From NCBI RefSeq assembly GCF_900458895.1, contig NZ_LR962863.1:2294001-2358000 (forward strand): a DNA stretch of 64,000 nucleotides, given 5' to 3'. Below the pieces are notes generated by a model. The model was not told the DNA's origin, did no database searches, and saw only the letters and a program-made list of their open reading frames with translations. This DNA comes from Staphylococcus schleiferi. Its GTDB lineage: Bacteria > Bacillota > Bacilli > Staphylococcales > Staphylococcaceae. The translations under genes and the position numbers were made by a program. How positions within the stretch are numbered: position 1 is the first letter of the stretch; each line of letters starts with the position of its first letter. This document shows positions 11,280-20,769 of this stretch, piece after piece.

Positions 11280-11828
11280 TTAGAGTTTTTCTATTTGATC
11301 AAATTCAACTTCAACTGGTGTTTCGCGTCCAAACATATCAACTAATACAGTCAACTTAAATTTATCCGCTTCAATTTCACTGATTTCGCCCACTTGATTT
11401 GCAAACGGCCCAGAAGTAATACGGACTTGTTCACCTAAATCCACTTCTACATCAATTGTCTTTTCTTTCATGCCCATTTGCTTAAGAATAAAACGTGCTT
11501 CATCTGGTAATAATGGGTTAGGTTTTGAACCCGCCCCAGCTGATCCTACAAATCCAGTTACACCTGGTGTATTTCTAACAACGTACCACGATTCGTCCGT
11601 CATGACTAACTCAACTAATACGTAACCAGGAAATGTTTTCTTCATTTGCTTTTTAGCTTTTCCATCTTTAACTTGTGTCTCTTCTTCTTCAGGAATCACA
11701 ACTCTAAAGATTTGTTCTGTCATGTTCATTGACTCAACACGTTTTTCTAAATTCTTTTTCACTTTATTTTCATAACCAGAGTAGGTATGTACTGCATACC
11801 AACGTTTTGCCCCTAACTCTTCAGACAT
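11280..11828 (-). CDS. nusG: Transcription elongation/termination factor NusG
   Basis: Binds the RNA polymerase clamp and modulates pausing and Rho action. The 182-residue product has the NGN domain with RWYAVHTYSGYENKVKKNL at the start, PGYVLVELVMTDESW, and a C-terminal KOW motif around VRITSGPFANQVGEISEI. It lies between secE and rplK, the conserved order. The start is preceded by GAGGAG. Confidence 0.98.
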   Translation of the reverse strand: MSEELGAKRWYAVHTYSGYENKVKKNLEKRVESMNMTEQIFRVVIPEEEETQVKDGKAKKQMKKTFPGYVLVELVMTDESWYVVRNTPGVTGFVGSAGAGSKPNPLLPDEARFILKQMGMKEKTIDVEVDLGEQVRITSGPFANQVGEISEIEADKFKLTVLVDMFGRETPVEVEFDQIEKL

Positions 11829-11847
11829 GCTGACAACTCCTCATTCA

Positions 11848-12027
11848 CTATTTTATCATTTTAATTAATTGACCAATTCCAATATCTAAACCGTAGAAGA
11901 ATAACAAAAAGAATAGCACTGTCATGACTACGATTGTTGTGTATTTTACAAGTTCTGGTCCAGTTGGCCAGCTTGTTTTTTCCATTTCGGATTTAACGCC
12001 TCGGAAAAAGCTTTCTTTTTTTGGCAT
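11848..12027 (-). CDS. secE: Preprotein translocase subunit SecE
   Basis: Small essential subunit of the SecYEG channel in the cytoplasmic membrane. The 59-residue product has a basic N-terminus ([15 protein letters not shown]), the conserved TSWPT motif near residues 18-22 and a single transmembrane helix near residues 31-48. This is the short Gram-positive form. ATG at 12025-12027 lies behind GGAGGG. It follows rpmG by 18 bp and precedes nusG by about 20 bp, so they are cotranscribed. Confidence 0.95.
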   Translation of the reverse strand: MPKKESFFRGVKSEMEKTSWPTGPELVKYTTIVVMTVLFFLLFFYGLDIGIGQLIKMIK

Positions 12028-12045
12028 AACGAAAATCCCTCCTAT

Positions 12046-12189
12046 TTATTTAGATTCCTTATGAAATGTATGTGTATTACATTTTGCACAGAATTTCTTT
12101 AATACGAGCCGGTCAGTTTTATTGATCGTTTTCGGTACATGATAGTTACGGTTTCCACATTCCTCGCAATTTAATGGCACTTTTTTCAA
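12046..12189 (-). CDS. rpmG: Ribosomal protein L33 (zinc-binding type)
   Basis: A 47-residue large-subunit protein with two CxxC pairs (CEEC and CAKC) that form the zinc ribbon of the C+ type of L33. It begins with TTG (12187-12189), giving MKKVPLNCEECGNRNY, behind AAGGTGA, and ends HTFHKESK. Position between sigH and secE matches the second or third L33 paralogue of staphylococci. Confidence 0.93.
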   Translation of the reverse strand: MKKVPLNCEECGNRNYHVPKTINKTDRLVLKKFCAKCNTHTFHKESK

Positions 12190-12257
12190 CTTATTTCACC
12201 TTGCTTCTATAATACCAGTTTACTATACATAAGTTTATGTTCAATTGTCAAACCACA

Positions 12258-12833
12258 CTATTCGTCCAAAAGTACTTTCAATTTCTTACGGATTCGGTAG
12301 ATGGCATTATATATTTTTTTATCTTCAGCCTTTAATGCCAATGCAATTTCTGACGGTTTCCATTCCTCAATCAGATATTTCAACACCTGCATTTCAAAAT
12401 GACTTAATCCACGGTCCGCTAGTTTTAATACTTCATGACAAAATTGTTGCGATGTACACCCACTTTGATATTGCTGTGCCAACATAACTTGGTATTGCGT
12501 CGCATAGCGTTCAATATAGTTGTCGAATAACCGTTCATGCGTCATCTTTTTACGGCGATAGTCTATTTTACGTAAATAAATTGCGCGATGAATATAATGT
12601 TCGAAAGGGACATCGTAATAAAAATTCTCGCTTTGTATCTTTTTAAAAATGGCTAGCAACACTTCTTGGATAAGATCTTCGCAATCTGCCGGTATGATAC
12701 TAAAGTCACTAAAACTTTTTCGTGCATATTGCTCAATGTAAGTGATCAATTGTACGATTGCCTCTGGTTGCTGGGCCTTTACTTGAGCAATCATTACAGA
12801 AAAAGTATCATCTAATTCATATTGATAAAGCAT
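12258..12833 (-). CDS. sigH: Alternative sigma factor SigH
   Basis: A sigma-70 family protein of 191 residues. The region-2-like segment contains DCEDLIQEVLLAIFKKIQ near residues 50-67, and a C-terminal helix-turn-helix includes LSHFEMQVLKYLIEEWKPSE. Position between the NYN gene and rpmG-secE is that of sigH in Bacillus and staphylococci. In S. aureus SigH drives competence genes and is normally nearly silent. The start is taken at ATG 12831-12833, behind GAGGAAG; 13 further open codons upstream lack a good site. The start codon sits inside one arm of a perfect inverted repeat, described separately. Confidence 0.88.
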   Translation of the reverse strand: MLYQYELDDTFSVMIAQVKAQQPEAIVQLITYIEQYARKSFSDFSIIPADCEDLIQEVLLAIFKKIQSENFYYDVPFEHYIHRAIYLRKIDYRRKKMTHERLFDNYIERYATQYQVMLAQQYQSGCTSQQFCHEVLKLADRGLSHFEMQVLKYLIEEWKPSEIALALKAEDKKIYNAIYRIRKKLKVLLDE

Positions 12834-12871
12834 ATGCGTTCTTCCTCGCCTTCGAAAAATATGCTTTATCA
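12823..12871 (-). promoter_or_regulatory. Inverted repeat burying the sigH start codon
   Basis: Perfect 13-bp inverted repeat: TGATAAAGCATAT at 12823-12835 and ATATGCTTTATCA at 12859-12871, with a 23-nt loop. The sigH ATG (12831-12833) is inside one arm and its Shine-Dalgarno GAGGAAG lies in the loop next to the stem. In mRNA this would hide the initiation region. For S. aureus, post-transcriptional silencing of sigH by an upstream inverted repeat has been reported, and this looks like the same device. Confidence 0.8.
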
Positions 12872-12908
12872 TACCTATTCATAACGACTTCAGACAACTT
12901 GCGAAATC

Positions 12909-13433
12909 TTATTCTTCGGACTCGCCTCGCCTTAATTTCTCAAATTCAGACAATACTTCTTCAGATAAGTGAATCCGCGTTCTCGGCTTCTGTTCATGAA
13001 AATGATGCATCGACTTTGTGACGGTCTCTTTATTTTCTTTTAAATGGCGCCACATTTCTCTTGAAGATAAACGATAAGCGCCCGTCCCAAAAATAGCATG
13101 CTGTTCACTCATATCACTTGTTACAACTGTGATATGCGTTGTATGTTTGTTGTAAATATTGTAAACATAACGCTCAATAAAACTATCAGCCGTTTCATTT
13201 TCTTTCGTAAAAATCACATGCACACCATGATAGACAGACTCTGACTGAGGCGTACCTTGTTCATAAGCATCAAAAACACAAACAATTTTCCCTTTTATGA
13301 CCGCATTATAGTTTGCGATTTCAATCAGCAGTTGCTCTCTTGCTTCTTCTAAGTTTTCTTTAGCTACTCGACTTAATTCTGGAGACTGACCTATCATGTT
13401 GTACCCGTCAATGATTACATAATAGTCTTTCAT
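12909..13433 (-). CDS. NYN/PIN-like ribosome-associated endoribonuclease (YacP/Rae1 family)
   Basis: 174 residues with the NYN nuclease pattern: IIDGYNMIG near residue 7, CVFDAYEQG near 52, DSFIERYVYN near 83 and VVTSDMSEQHAIFG near 102, which supply the acidic metal-binding residues. Bacillus YacP (Rae1) cleaves mRNA on the ribosome; the same role here is inferred from family and position between rlmB and sigH. It starts 3 bp after the rlmB stop and is probably translationally coupled. Confidence 0.88.
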   Translation of the reverse strand: MKDYYVIIDGYNMIGQSPELSRVAKENLEEAREQLLIEIANYNAVIKGKIVCVFDAYEQGTPQSESVYHGVHVIFTKENETADSFIERYVYNIYNKHTTHITVVTSDMSEQHAIFGTGAYRLSSREMWRHLKENKETVTKSMHHFHEQKPRTRIHLSEEVLSEFEKLRRGESEE

Positions 13434-13436
13434 CTT

Positions 13437-14195
13437 TTAATCTTCACCGCCAATGGGCCGCCGTTTTCTAAACACTTCATACATCATTAAACTTGCTGCA
13501 ACAGAAGCATTCAAACTATTCACATGGCCAACCATAGGAATTTTAATATAAAAATCACATTTTTCTTTTACCCGACGGCTCATTCCTTGACCTTCACTTC
13601 CGATAACAATAGCTAACGGAACGTCCACTTGCATTTGTCTATAATCTGTCGCATGATTTGCTTCTGTGCCCGCTATCCAGTAGCCTTTATCTTTCAATTC
13701 ATCCATCGTTTGAGATAGATTCGTGACTCTAATAACCGGGACATGTTGAATCGCGCCAGTAGACGCTTTAGCTACTGTTTGTGTCAATGCAACAGAGCGT
13801 CTTTTCGGAATAATAATCCCATCCACACCAGTTGCATCTGCTGTTCTTAATATTGACCCTAAATTATGCGGATCTTCCAAGCCATCTAAGATTAATACTG
13901 TAGAAAGTGTCTCTTTTTCAGCTTGTTGCTTTAAGAAATGATCTAATGTCTCATATTCGTAAGGAGCGACATAAGCTGCTACGCCTTGATGAGGTGCATT
14001 CGAGATTTGATCTAATTTTGATTTTGGAACGGTTTGTACAACAAGTTTTGCTGATTTTGCAGCTTTTAAAATATCTTCAATCTGTTGCTTTTTAATGCCT
14101 TCTTGAATCAGTATCTTATTAATGGTATGTCCGGTTGTCACAGCTTCTCTTACTGCATGACGGCCAACAATGATTTCTGAATCCATTTCATTCAA
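13437..14195 (-). CDS. rlmB: 23S rRNA guanosine-2'-O-methyltransferase (RlmB/TrmH family)
   Basis: A SPOUT methyltransferase of 252 residues. An N-terminal substrate-binding domain starts [12 protein letters not shown]; the knotted SAM-binding domain has [21 protein letters not shown] near residue 105, [12 protein letters not shown] near 195 and [19 protein letters not shown] near 220. These are the three signature motifs. It overlaps the mrnC stop by 4 bp. The ATG at 14195 has GAAAGG at the better spacing; an ATG three codons in is possible. Confidence 0.93.
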   Translation of the reverse strand: MNEMDSEIIVGRHAVREAVTTGHTINKILIQEGIKKQQIEDILKAAKSAKLVVQTVPKSKLDQISNAPHQGVAAYVAPYEYETLDHFLKQQAEKETLSTVLILDGLEDPHNLGSILRTADATGVDGIIIPKRRSVALTQTVAKASTGAIQHVPVIRVTNLSQTMDELKDKGYWIAGTEANHATDYRQMQVDVPLAIVIGSEGQGMSRRVKEKCDFYIKIPMVGHVNSLNASVAASLMMYEVFRKRRPIGGED

Positions 14196-14593
14196 CGCCT
14201 TTCTTCTACATATTCAACTATTGTCGTTAATAATGCTTCCAGTCTCGCATTTTGTTGATCTAAATATAAATAGCCAATCAGCGCTTCTAAGCCAGAACTT
14301 TTTCGATAGGTTTGAATATCTGTGTTTTTCGCTTTTGTATAACTTTTAGCATTACGTCCACGTCGAATGATATCTCGTTCTTCTTCTGTAAACCAATTGT
14401 TTTCAATTAAAGCTTCAAGTGTTGCAGCCTGACTTTTAGCTGAGACAAATCTTTTCGCTTCTTGATGCAAGCGGTTCGGTTTGCTCTGTAATTTGAGAAT
14501 GATATATGTACGGACGTGCTGATCTAAAACAGCATCGCCCACATATGCTAAAGAGAGTGGATTTAATAATTTTTTGTTGATGTCATTAGCCAC
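14192..14593 (-). CDS. mrnC: Mini-ribonuclease III
   Basis: A 133-residue RNase III catalytic domain without a double-stranded RNA-binding domain. In Bacillus, Mini-III matures the ends of 23S rRNA. The motif [18 protein letters not shown] near residue 13 and the later [14 protein letters not shown] supply acidic catalytic residues. It starts with GTG (14591-14593) overlapping the cysS stop by 8 bp. The rrn operons of this window carry the 23S processing stalks on which such enzymes act. Confidence 0.93.
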   Translation of the reverse strand: MANDINKKLLNPLSLAYVGDAVLDQHVRTYIILKLQSKPNRLHQEAKRFVSAKSQAATLEALIENNWFTEEERDIIRRGRNAKSYTKAKNTDIQTYRKSSGLEALIGYLYLDQQNARLEALLTTIVEYVEERR

Positions 14594-15986
14594 GTTTAAA
14601 TCTCACGCCCTGTGGTGTATCTTCAAGAATAATATTTTGTGCTTTTAATTGATCACGAATTTCGTCTGCACGTGCAAAATCTTTAGCTTTTCTAGCTTCA
14701 TTTCGTTCTTCAATTAATTTTTCAATCTCTTCATCAAGCAGTTGCTCATCTTTTTGAGAAGTAAGTGGGATACCCAGTACGTCACTGAAGATTTGGAATA
14801 CTTCTTTAAAACGTTGAATCACTTGTGTCGACGTATTATCTTCTAACATGTATTTATTTGTAAGTTTAACTAAATCATACCACGCTGTAATGGCATTCGC
14901 TGTATTAAAATCATCGTCCATCACTTTTTCAAATTGCTCAAGTACTTGTTCAATTTGTTCTAAATAATTCGTATCGTCTACAAGATTTGTAGCAACCGCT
15001 TCTCGTTCAATGAGCGCTTGATAACTGTTACGAATACGCTCAAGACCACTACGTGCAGCTTCTACACGCTCGATGTTATAGTTGATGGGACTTCTATAAT
15101 GTACGCTGATCATAAAGAAACGCAATACATCGGGGTCGACCTCTTTAATAATATCGTGAACTAAAATAAAGTTACCTAATGATTTACTCATTTTTTCATT
15201 GTCAATATTAATAAAGCCGTTATGCATCCAATAGTTTGCAAATGGTGCATGATTATGCGCTTCTGATTGTGCAATTTCATTTTCATGGTGAGGAAATTGT
15301 AAATCACTTCCACCAGCGTGAATATCAATCGTTGCACCTAGTTTTTCATAGGCCATCACTGAGCATTCAATGTGCCAACCCGGACGTCCTGTACCAAATG
15401 GACTTTCCCAACTGATTTCGCCCGGTTTTGCTTTTTTCCATAAAGTGAAGTCTAAAGCTTCTTCTTTTTGTTCACCTTGTTCGATGCGAGCACCAATTTT
15501 CAAATCATCGATAGATTGATGGCTTAACTTTCCATAACCATCGAATTTGCGTGTTCTGAAGTAGACATCTCCGCCACTTTCGTAAGCATAGCCTTCATCG
15601 ATTAAATTTTGAATAAATTTGATAATATCATCCATATGTTCCATAACACGTGGGTTGCATGTTGCCGGTTTGACATTTAATGCACCCGTATCTTCGTGGA
15701 ATGCTTTTATATAACGATCTGCAATTTCAGGTACTGTTTCTCCAAGTTCTTGAGAACGTTTAATCAGTTTGTCATCGACATCTGTGAAATTTGATACATA
15801 ATTCACTTCATAGCCTTTATATTCGAAATAACGTCTGACAACATCATAGTTAATAGCTGGACGTGCATTTCCAATATGAATGTAGTTGTAAACAGTCGGT
15901 CCGCAAACGTACATTTTGACTTTCCCAGGTTCAATCGGTTTAAAAGTTTCTTTTTGACGCGTTAGTGTATTATATAATGTAATCAT
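14586..15986 (-). CDS. cysS: Cysteinyl-tRNA synthetase
   Basis: Class I aminoacyl-tRNA synthetase of 466 residues. [16 protein letters not shown] contains the zinc-binding Cys and HIGH-type motif, [13 protein letters not shown] and [13 protein letters not shown] supply the other zinc ligands, and KMSKSLGN is the second ATP-binding signature. The start giving [13 protein letters not shown] at 15984-15986 has GGAGAG upstream; the 30 open codons before it overlap cysE and are not part of the family. It overlaps the cysE 3' end by 17 bp, and both lie downstream of a Cys T-box. Confidence 0.97.
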   Translation of the reverse strand: MITLYNTLTRQKETFKPIEPGKVKMYVCGPTVYNYIHIGNARPAINYDVVRRYFEYKGYEVNYVSNFTDVDDKLIKRSQELGETVPEIADRYIKAFHEDTGALNVKPATCNPRVMEHMDDIIKFIQNLIDEGYAYESGGDVYFRTRKFDGYGKLSHQSIDDLKIGARIEQGEQKEEALDFTLWKKAKPGEISWESPFGTGRPGWHIECSVMAYEKLGATIDIHAGGSDLQFPHHENEIAQSEAHNHAPFANYWMHNGFINIDNEKMSKSLGNFILVHDIIKEVDPDVLRFFMISVHYRSPINYNIERVEAARSGLERIRNSYQALIEREAVATNLVDDTNYLEQIEQVLEQFEKVMDDDFNTANAITAWYDLVKLTNKYMLEDNTSTQVIQRFKEVFQIFSDVLGIPLTSQKDEQLLDEEIEKLIEERNEARKAKDFARADEIRDQLKAQNIILEDTPQGVRFKRG

Positions 15987-16611
15987 CTTTAATCTCTCCA
16001 TTTTTAGTTTGTTCAAGTTGTCGTTCAAGCTGCTTGAGTTGTTCATAAATAGGGTCAGGCAAATTGAGATGATCAAACGTTTTACCGGTGCGAATGCCGT
16101 CTTGTTTTACCACACGACCAGGAATGCCTACAACAGTTGTATAACTAGGCACATTTCTTAATACAACAGAATTGGCACCGATATTGACATTCGAGTCTAC
16201 TTTAATATTTCCTAATACTTTAGCCCCTGCTGCAATCAAGACGTTGTCTCCAATATCGGGGTGTCTCTTACCTTTTTCTTTCCCAGTCCCTCCTAAAGTC
16301 ACACCTTGGTAAATCGTTACATTATCACCTATTGTACATGTCTCTCCGATAACGACACCCATGCCATGATCGATAAAAAGACGACGTCCAATTTTAGCGC
16401 CTGGATGGATTTCTATACCTGTAAAAAAGCGAGAAACTTGAGATATGACACGCGCTAATGTGAAGCGTTTTTTATTGTATAAACGATGTGCAATAAGATG
16501 ACTCCACACGGCATGCAAGCCCGCGTATGTTGTAATCACTTCAAAAGTCGAACGCGCTGCTGGGTCTTGTTCAAAGACCATTTTTACATCATCCATCATT
16601 CGTTTGATCAC
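15970..16611 (-). CDS. cysE: Serine O-acetyltransferase
   Basis: First step of cysteine synthesis: serine plus acetyl-CoA to O-acetylserine, the substrate of CysK (also in this window). 213 residues with an N-terminal helical domain and a left-handed beta-helix of hexapeptide repeats, including [22 protein letters not shown] and the active-site His region. It is the first gene after the T-box leader, with cysS overlapping downstream, so serine acetylation and tRNA charging respond together to uncharged tRNA-Cys. Confidence 0.95.
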   Translation of the reverse strand: MIKRMMDDVKMVFEQDPAARSTFEVITTYAGLHAVWSHLIAHRLYNKKRFTLARVISQVSRFFTGIEIHPGAKIGRRLFIDHGMGVVIGETCTIGDNVTIYQGVTLGGTGKEKGKRHPDIGDNVLIAAGAKVLGNIKVDSNVNIGANSVVLRNVPSYTTVVGIPGRVVKQDGIRTGKTFDHLNLPDPIYEQLKQLERQLEQTKNGEIKDDYII

Positions 16612-16644
16612 TGTATTTCCTCCTAAAATAGTTATTCTTATTAC

Positions 16645-16868
16645 TTAGTACAAAAAACACCTCTGACACAAATTATGTCAGAGGTGCTTAAGCACGGTTC
16701 CACTCTCAATTAGTATATCGACGAGAATCATTAAATTCTCTTTGACCTACTCACTCATTCATTATTTAGTTCTTCTTATAAAGGTGCATTCAACAAATAT
16801 TGTGATGTACTTGCAGCAACCGTACACTCTCTAAAACACGCAATTTGCCTACTAATCCTTTATTCAAA
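16645..16868 (-). promoter_or_regulatory. T-box leader (Cys) of cysE-cysS
   Basis: On the minus strand the gltX-cysE gap holds a T-box: the sequence GAGAGTGGAACCGTGCTTAA at about 16684-16705 is the conserved T-box bulge. It is followed by a terminator stem CACCTCTGACA / TGTCAGAGGTG (16656-16686) and a T-run. The Stem I AGTA motif is near 16852. The candidate specifier is TGC (plus GCA at 16786-16788) in the context GAATGCACC, a cysteine codon that fits the genes downstream. Binding of uncharged tRNA-Cys should favour antitermination. Confidence 0.88.
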
Positions 16869-16900
16869 TCAAAATCCACCTTTATGGTAGTGGATTTTGA
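16869..16900 (-). terminator. Hairpin after gltX
   Basis: Stem TCAAAATCCAC / GTGGATTTTGA (one bulge) with a short loop. It lies about 85 bp beyond the gltX stop and just before the cysteine T-box. The arms are themselves A- and T-rich, giving the usual terminator composition; it separates gltX from the regulated cys transcript. Confidence 0.65.
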
Positions 16901-16985
16901 ACGTGATATCAAGTTATAAATTTGGAAACGGCTTGAAAACAGTCTAAATCGCTCTTTAAGCCTCATTTTATAATTAAGGCAGTCA

Positions 16986-18440
16986 TTACAATAATTGATT
17001 AATTCGCCGAAGTACTTTTGTTTTGCCAAGCACTTCCATTGTATTCGGCAATTCTGGTCCATGCATTTGTCCAGTTACCGCAACACGAATTGGCATGAAG
17101 AGTTGTTTCCCTTTAATGCCTGTTTCTTTTTGGACTTCTTTAATTTTCTTTTTAATTTCAGCAGCTTCAAATGGCTCTAACGCTTCTAATTTACCATATA
17201 GTGCATTCATTAATTCAGGAACTTGTTCACCATTCAACACTTCTTGTGAAGCTTCGTCTAATTCTTTTTCGTCTCGGAAAAATAGCTCTGATAAAGGTAC
17301 GATTTCTCCAGCGTAGCTCATTTGTTCTTGATAAAGTGCCACGAGTTTACGTCCCCAGTCTAATTCAGCTTCTGATGGTGATTCAGGTAACAAACCAGCT
17401 TTAACCATATGCGGTAATGTCATCTCAAAAACTGTTTCTGAATCTTTTTCTTTCATGTATTGGTTATTAATCCAAGCCAATTTTTGTTTATCGAAAAATG
17501 CAGGAGATTTTGATAGACGCTTTTCAGTAAAGATATCGATGAACTGTTCTTTAGAAAAGATTTCTTCTTCACCTTCAGGAGACCACCCTAATAATGCGAT
17601 AAAGTTAAATAACGCTTCTGGTAAATAACCTAACTCTTTATATTGCTCAATAAACTGTAAAATTTGACCGTCACGCTTACTTAACTTTTTGCGTTGCTCA
17701 TTCACGATTAATGTCATATGTGCAAAACGAGGCGGTTCCCAACCAAATGTTTCATAAATCATTAATTGTTTCGGTGTGTTAGAAATATGATCATCGCCGC
17801 GAATCACATCTGTAATTTCCATATAGTGATCATCTACAGCAACTGCAAAATTGTATGTTGGAATACCATCTTTTTTCACAATTACCCAGTCGCCGAAGTT
17901 ATCAGATTCAAAAGAAACTGTCCCTTTCACCATGTCATCGAACTGATATGTTTTATTTTGTGGAACACGTAAACGAATAGCAGGCTTACGTCCCTCTGCT
18001 TCAAACTGCTGTCTTTCCTCTTCTGTTAGATGGGCATGTTTACCACCATAACGTGGCATCTCACCGCGTTCGATTTGTGCTTGACGCTCTGCTTCTAATT
18101 CTTCTTCCGTCATGTAACATTTGTACGCTTTGTCTTCAGCTAACAATTGATCCACAAGCGGTTGATAAATGTGACCACGTTCAGATTGACGATATGGACC
18201 ATAACCTTTATCTTGATCCACAGATTCATCCCAATCCAAGCCTAACCATTTTAAATTTTCAAATTGTGAAGCTTCACCATCGGCAAGGTTACGCTTAGTA
18301 TCCGTGTCTTCAATACGAATCACAAAATCTCCATCATAGTGTTTCGCGAATAAATAGTTAAATAATGCAGTACGTGCGTTACCGATATGCAAATAACCTG
18401 TTGGGCTTGGTGCATATCTGACTCTTACTCGGTTACTCAT
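16986..18440 (-). CDS. gltX: Glutamyl-tRNA synthetase
   Basis: Class I synthetase of 484 residues, in this lineage usually non-discriminating and also charging tRNA-Gln. [20 protein letters not shown] holds the HIGH motif at the N-terminus, and KLSKRDG near residue 250 is the KMSKS equivalent. The start giving [13 protein letters not shown] at 18438-18440 has AGGAGTG; nine upstream codons are not conserved. Upstream are ispF and ispD, downstream the gltX hairpin and cysE. Confidence 0.97.
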   Translation of the reverse strand: MSNRVRVRYAPSPTGYLHIGNARTALFNYLFAKHYDGDFVIRIEDTDTKRNLADGEASQFENLKWLGLDWDESVDQDKGYGPYRQSERGHIYQPLVDQLLAEDKAYKCYMTEEELEAERQAQIERGEMPRYGGKHAHLTEEERQQFEAEGRKPAIRLRVPQNKTYQFDDMVKGTVSFESDNFGDWVIVKKDGIPTYNFAVAVDDHYMEITDVIRGDDHISNTPKQLMIYETFGWEPPRFAHMTLIVNEQRKKLSKRDGQILQFIEQYKELGYLPEALFNFIALLGWSPEGEEEIFSKEQFIDIFTEKRLSKSPAFFDKQKLAWINNQYMKEKDSETVFEMTLPHMVKAGLLPESPSEAELDWGRKLVALYQEQMSYAGEIVPLSELFFRDEKELDEASQEVLNGEQVPELMNALYGKLEALEPFEAAEIKKKIKEVQKETGIKGKQLFMPIRVAVTGQMHGPELPNTMEVLGKTKVLRRINQLL

Positions 18441-18516
18441 TTCGTTCACTCCTGTTTTGTTCTTCAATTTTTTAATTATAACATGTCATGTCATGTTGTG
18501 TATATGTTACTTTTAA

Positions 18517-18997
18517 CTATGCTTGCGCTGTTAAGGATACGATGGCTTGTGCTGCGATACCTTCTTGACGACCTGTAAAACCTAACTTTTCACTTGTTGT
18601 TGCTTTTACATTGACTTGTTGTATTGCGACTTCAAACAAATCAGCAATGACAGCACGCATTTCATCAATATAAGGGCGGAATTTAGGGCGCTCAGCAATG
18701 ATGGTTGCGTCAATATTATTAATAATGTAACCTTCATTTTTAACTTGTTCATATGCAGCGACTAACAATTTTTTTAGAATCTGCATCTTTGAACTGTGGG
18801 TCTGTGTCAGGGAATAATTTCCCAATATCTCCTAGTGCACATGCACCTAACATCGCGTCGGTGATCGCATGAAGCAAAACATCGGCATCGCTATGGCCTT
18901 TTAACCCATGTGTATGCGGCACTTCAATTCCACCGATAATTAATGGGCGCGTTTCGTCAAAAGCATGAACGTCATAACCTAATCCAACTCTATACAT
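18517..18997 (-). CDS. ispF: 2-C-methyl-D-erythritol 2,4-cyclodiphosphate synthase (ispF), frameshifted in this sequence
   Basis: MEP-pathway enzyme that cyclises CDP-methylerythritol phosphate. The N-terminal part has the metal ligands in GLGYDVHAF and [19 protein letters not shown]; the C-terminal part has [12 protein letters not shown] and [22 protein letters not shown] run of seven T at 18769-18775 splits them; with six, the frame reads [16 protein letters not shown] and the product is 159 residues, normal for IspF. The extra base is probably a sequence error. The start at 18995-18997 overlaps ispD by 8 bp. It is absent from this position in S. aureus. Confidence 0.93.
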
Positions 18998-19688
18998 GAT
19001 TTTCTTTTCTCCTTTTATCAAATATTGCTTCCGCATATGTAAGATCTTCTTCCGTCGTTACTTTAATATTATCATAGTCGCCTTCAACCATATAAATCGG
19101 CTGACCAGAAGCTTCTAATAGCGAAGCGTCATCAGTGCCATTGATTTTTTTAGACAGCGCATCATCATAGGCTGTTTTTAAATGCTGAAATTTAGAGCCC
19201 TGTGGTGTTTGTACTTGCCATAAAGCGGAACGGTCTAAAGTTTGTGACACAAACTGATTTTGAACCAATTTAATCGTATCTTTCGCTTTAACACCTACGA
19301 TAGCCGCACCACATGCTTCGATTGCTAAAGTAACTTCTTTAATGGTCTGATGTGTAATAAAAGGTCTCGCACCATCATGAACAAGTACGACTTCATCTTC
19401 AGCCACATTCATATGTTGGATGACTTTATGAATGCTTTCTTGACGTTCTTTTCCACCTTCAATTAAGCCTTTAATTTTACTATAAGGCGCTAAAAGATTT
19501 TGTAATTGCTCACGGTCTCTTGGATGGATGGCTAAATAAATACTTTCACATTGATCATCTTTTTGAAATACGTCTATCGTATGTTCTAAAATTGTACGCC
19601 CTGCAACACGAATCAATAATTTATTATAAGCACGTCCCATTCGATTTCCAGTACCTGCTGCCGGTATGATCACATGATAATTTGTCAT
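18990..19688 (-). CDS. ispD: 2-C-methyl-D-erythritol 4-phosphate cytidylyltransferase
   Basis: Third step of the MEP isoprenoid pathway: CTP plus methylerythritol phosphate to CDP-methylerythritol. 232 residues with the nucleotidyltransferase signature [15 protein letters not shown] at residues 9-23, [11 protein letters not shown] near 100 and a C-terminal [15 protein letters not shown], which is typical of IspD. The start directly follows the PIN/TRAM gene stop and has GGAGGAATAA. TarI and related cytidylyltransferases are similar in fold, but the partner ispF downstream makes IspD the clear choice. Confidence 0.93.
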   Translation of the reverse strand: MTNYHVIIPAAGTGNRMGRAYNKLLIRVAGRTILEHTIDVFQKDDQCESIYLAIHPRDREQLQNLLAPYSKIKGLIEGGKERQESIHKVIQHMNVAEDEVVLVHDGARPFITHQTIKEVTLAIEACGAAIVGVKAKDTIKLVQNQFVSQTLDRSALWQVQTPQGSKFQHLKTAYDDALSKKINGTDDASLLEASGQPIYMVEGDYDNIKVTTEEDLTYAEAIFDKRRKENHV

Positions 19689-20750
19689 TTATTCCTCCAC
19701 CTTTTTTGCAAATATAATGCGCCCAGAAGCTGTCTGTAACATACTAATCACTTCTAAAGGAATCGTTTGATTAATATATTGCTTCGCATCGTCGACCACG
19801 ACCATCGTTCCGTCATCAAAATAACCTACACCTTGACCCGGTTCCTTACCTACTTTAATTATCATAAGGTCAAATCGGTCTCCTTGATGCACTTCAGGTC
19901 GAATTGCGTCTGATAAATCATTAACATTCAACACTTTAATGCCTTGAATACTACAAACTTTGTTTAAATTATAATCCGTTGTAATCACGTGAGCACGATA
20001 ATGTTGCGCCAATCTTACGAGTAAATCATCAATATCATGATGACTTCGCTGTGGATGAACAATACGTGTCGGGTGTTTTGACATATGGATCGCATTAAGA
20101 ATCTCTAAGCCACGACGCCCTTTGTCACGTTTAATACTATCATTTGCATCAGCCACAACTTGCAACTCGTTAATCACACCTTGCGGAATTAAAATCTCAC
20201 CATCTATAAAGCCCGCTTCCATAATTTTTAATATTCTACCGTCTATAATCGCACTCGTATCAATAATTTTTGGCACCGCGTTACGTGCGCTAATTGCCAT
20301 CGAACGTGCCATGTTTTCCGGTAAAAACAGCAACATTTCATCTCGTTTTTTAAGACCAAATTGGAAACCTAAATAACTTAAAATTAAAGTTAAAATAATC
20401 GGGATAATACGATTAATAAAGTCTGTTCCAATAAATTCTAAAATAAAAGAAATCATAACAGAAATGAGCAAGCCCATAAACAGGCCAATAGTCGCAAATA
20501 TAATTTCAATCGCACTGTATCCTAACACAAATTGCTCTAAATCTTTAATAGCATATGCAATGCGTGGAATAAACCAACCAAATAATAAAAACATCAAAAC
20601 TGTACCCATAAACGCTGCAAAATAGCTATTTTCTATCATCGGCGGATGACTGACTTCAAAGTCTACAACAATCTCAGGAATCAATACAATGCCTAAGACA
20701 CTCCCGATAACAATGTATGATAGGATAACGAGCAGTTTGACAAAATCCAT
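19689..20750 (-). CDS. Membrane-anchored PIN/TRAM domain protein (YacL-like)
   Basis: 353 residues. Four hydrophobic segments in the first 140 residues anchor it in the membrane. A PIN domain then begins IIDTSAIIDGRILKIME near residue 163, with later acidic residues in VITTDYNLNKVC. The C-terminus (about 290-350) is a TRAM-like RNA-binding domain containing PGQGVGYFDDGTMVVVDDA. PIN domains are usually nucleases, but the target of this conserved Firmicute protein is not known to me. It lies between radA and ispD as in Bacillus. SD GGGAGG. Confidence 0.9.
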   Translation of the reverse strand: MDFVKLLVILSYIVIGSVLGIVLIPEIVVDFEVSHPPMIENSYFAAFMGTVLMFLLFGWFIPRIAYAIKDLEQFVLGYSAIEIIFATIGLFMGLLISVMISFILEFIGTDFINRIIPIILTLILSYLGFQFGLKKRDEMLLFLPENMARSMAISARNAVPKIIDTSAIIDGRILKIMEAGFIDGEILIPQGVINELQVVADANDSIKRDKGRRGLEILNAIHMSKHPTRIVHPQRSHHDIDDLLVRLAQHYRAHVITTDYNLNKVCSIQGIKVLNVNDLSDAIRPEVHQGDRFDLMIIKVGKEPGQGVGYFDDGTMVVVDDAKQYINQTIPLEVISMLQTASGRIIFAKKVEE

Positions 20751-20769
20751 TTTTCCTCCCTCCTTTCTA

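Noticed and set aside
12834..12872. 13-codon N-terminal extension of SigH
   Set aside because: No ribosome site; the extension lies in the inverted-repeat leader, and the ATG at 12833 has GAGGAAG.
16790..17062. 90-codon ORF overlapping the gltX 3' end and the T-box
   Set aside because: Overlaps gltX in another frame and the structured leader; no ribosome site and no recognisable domain.
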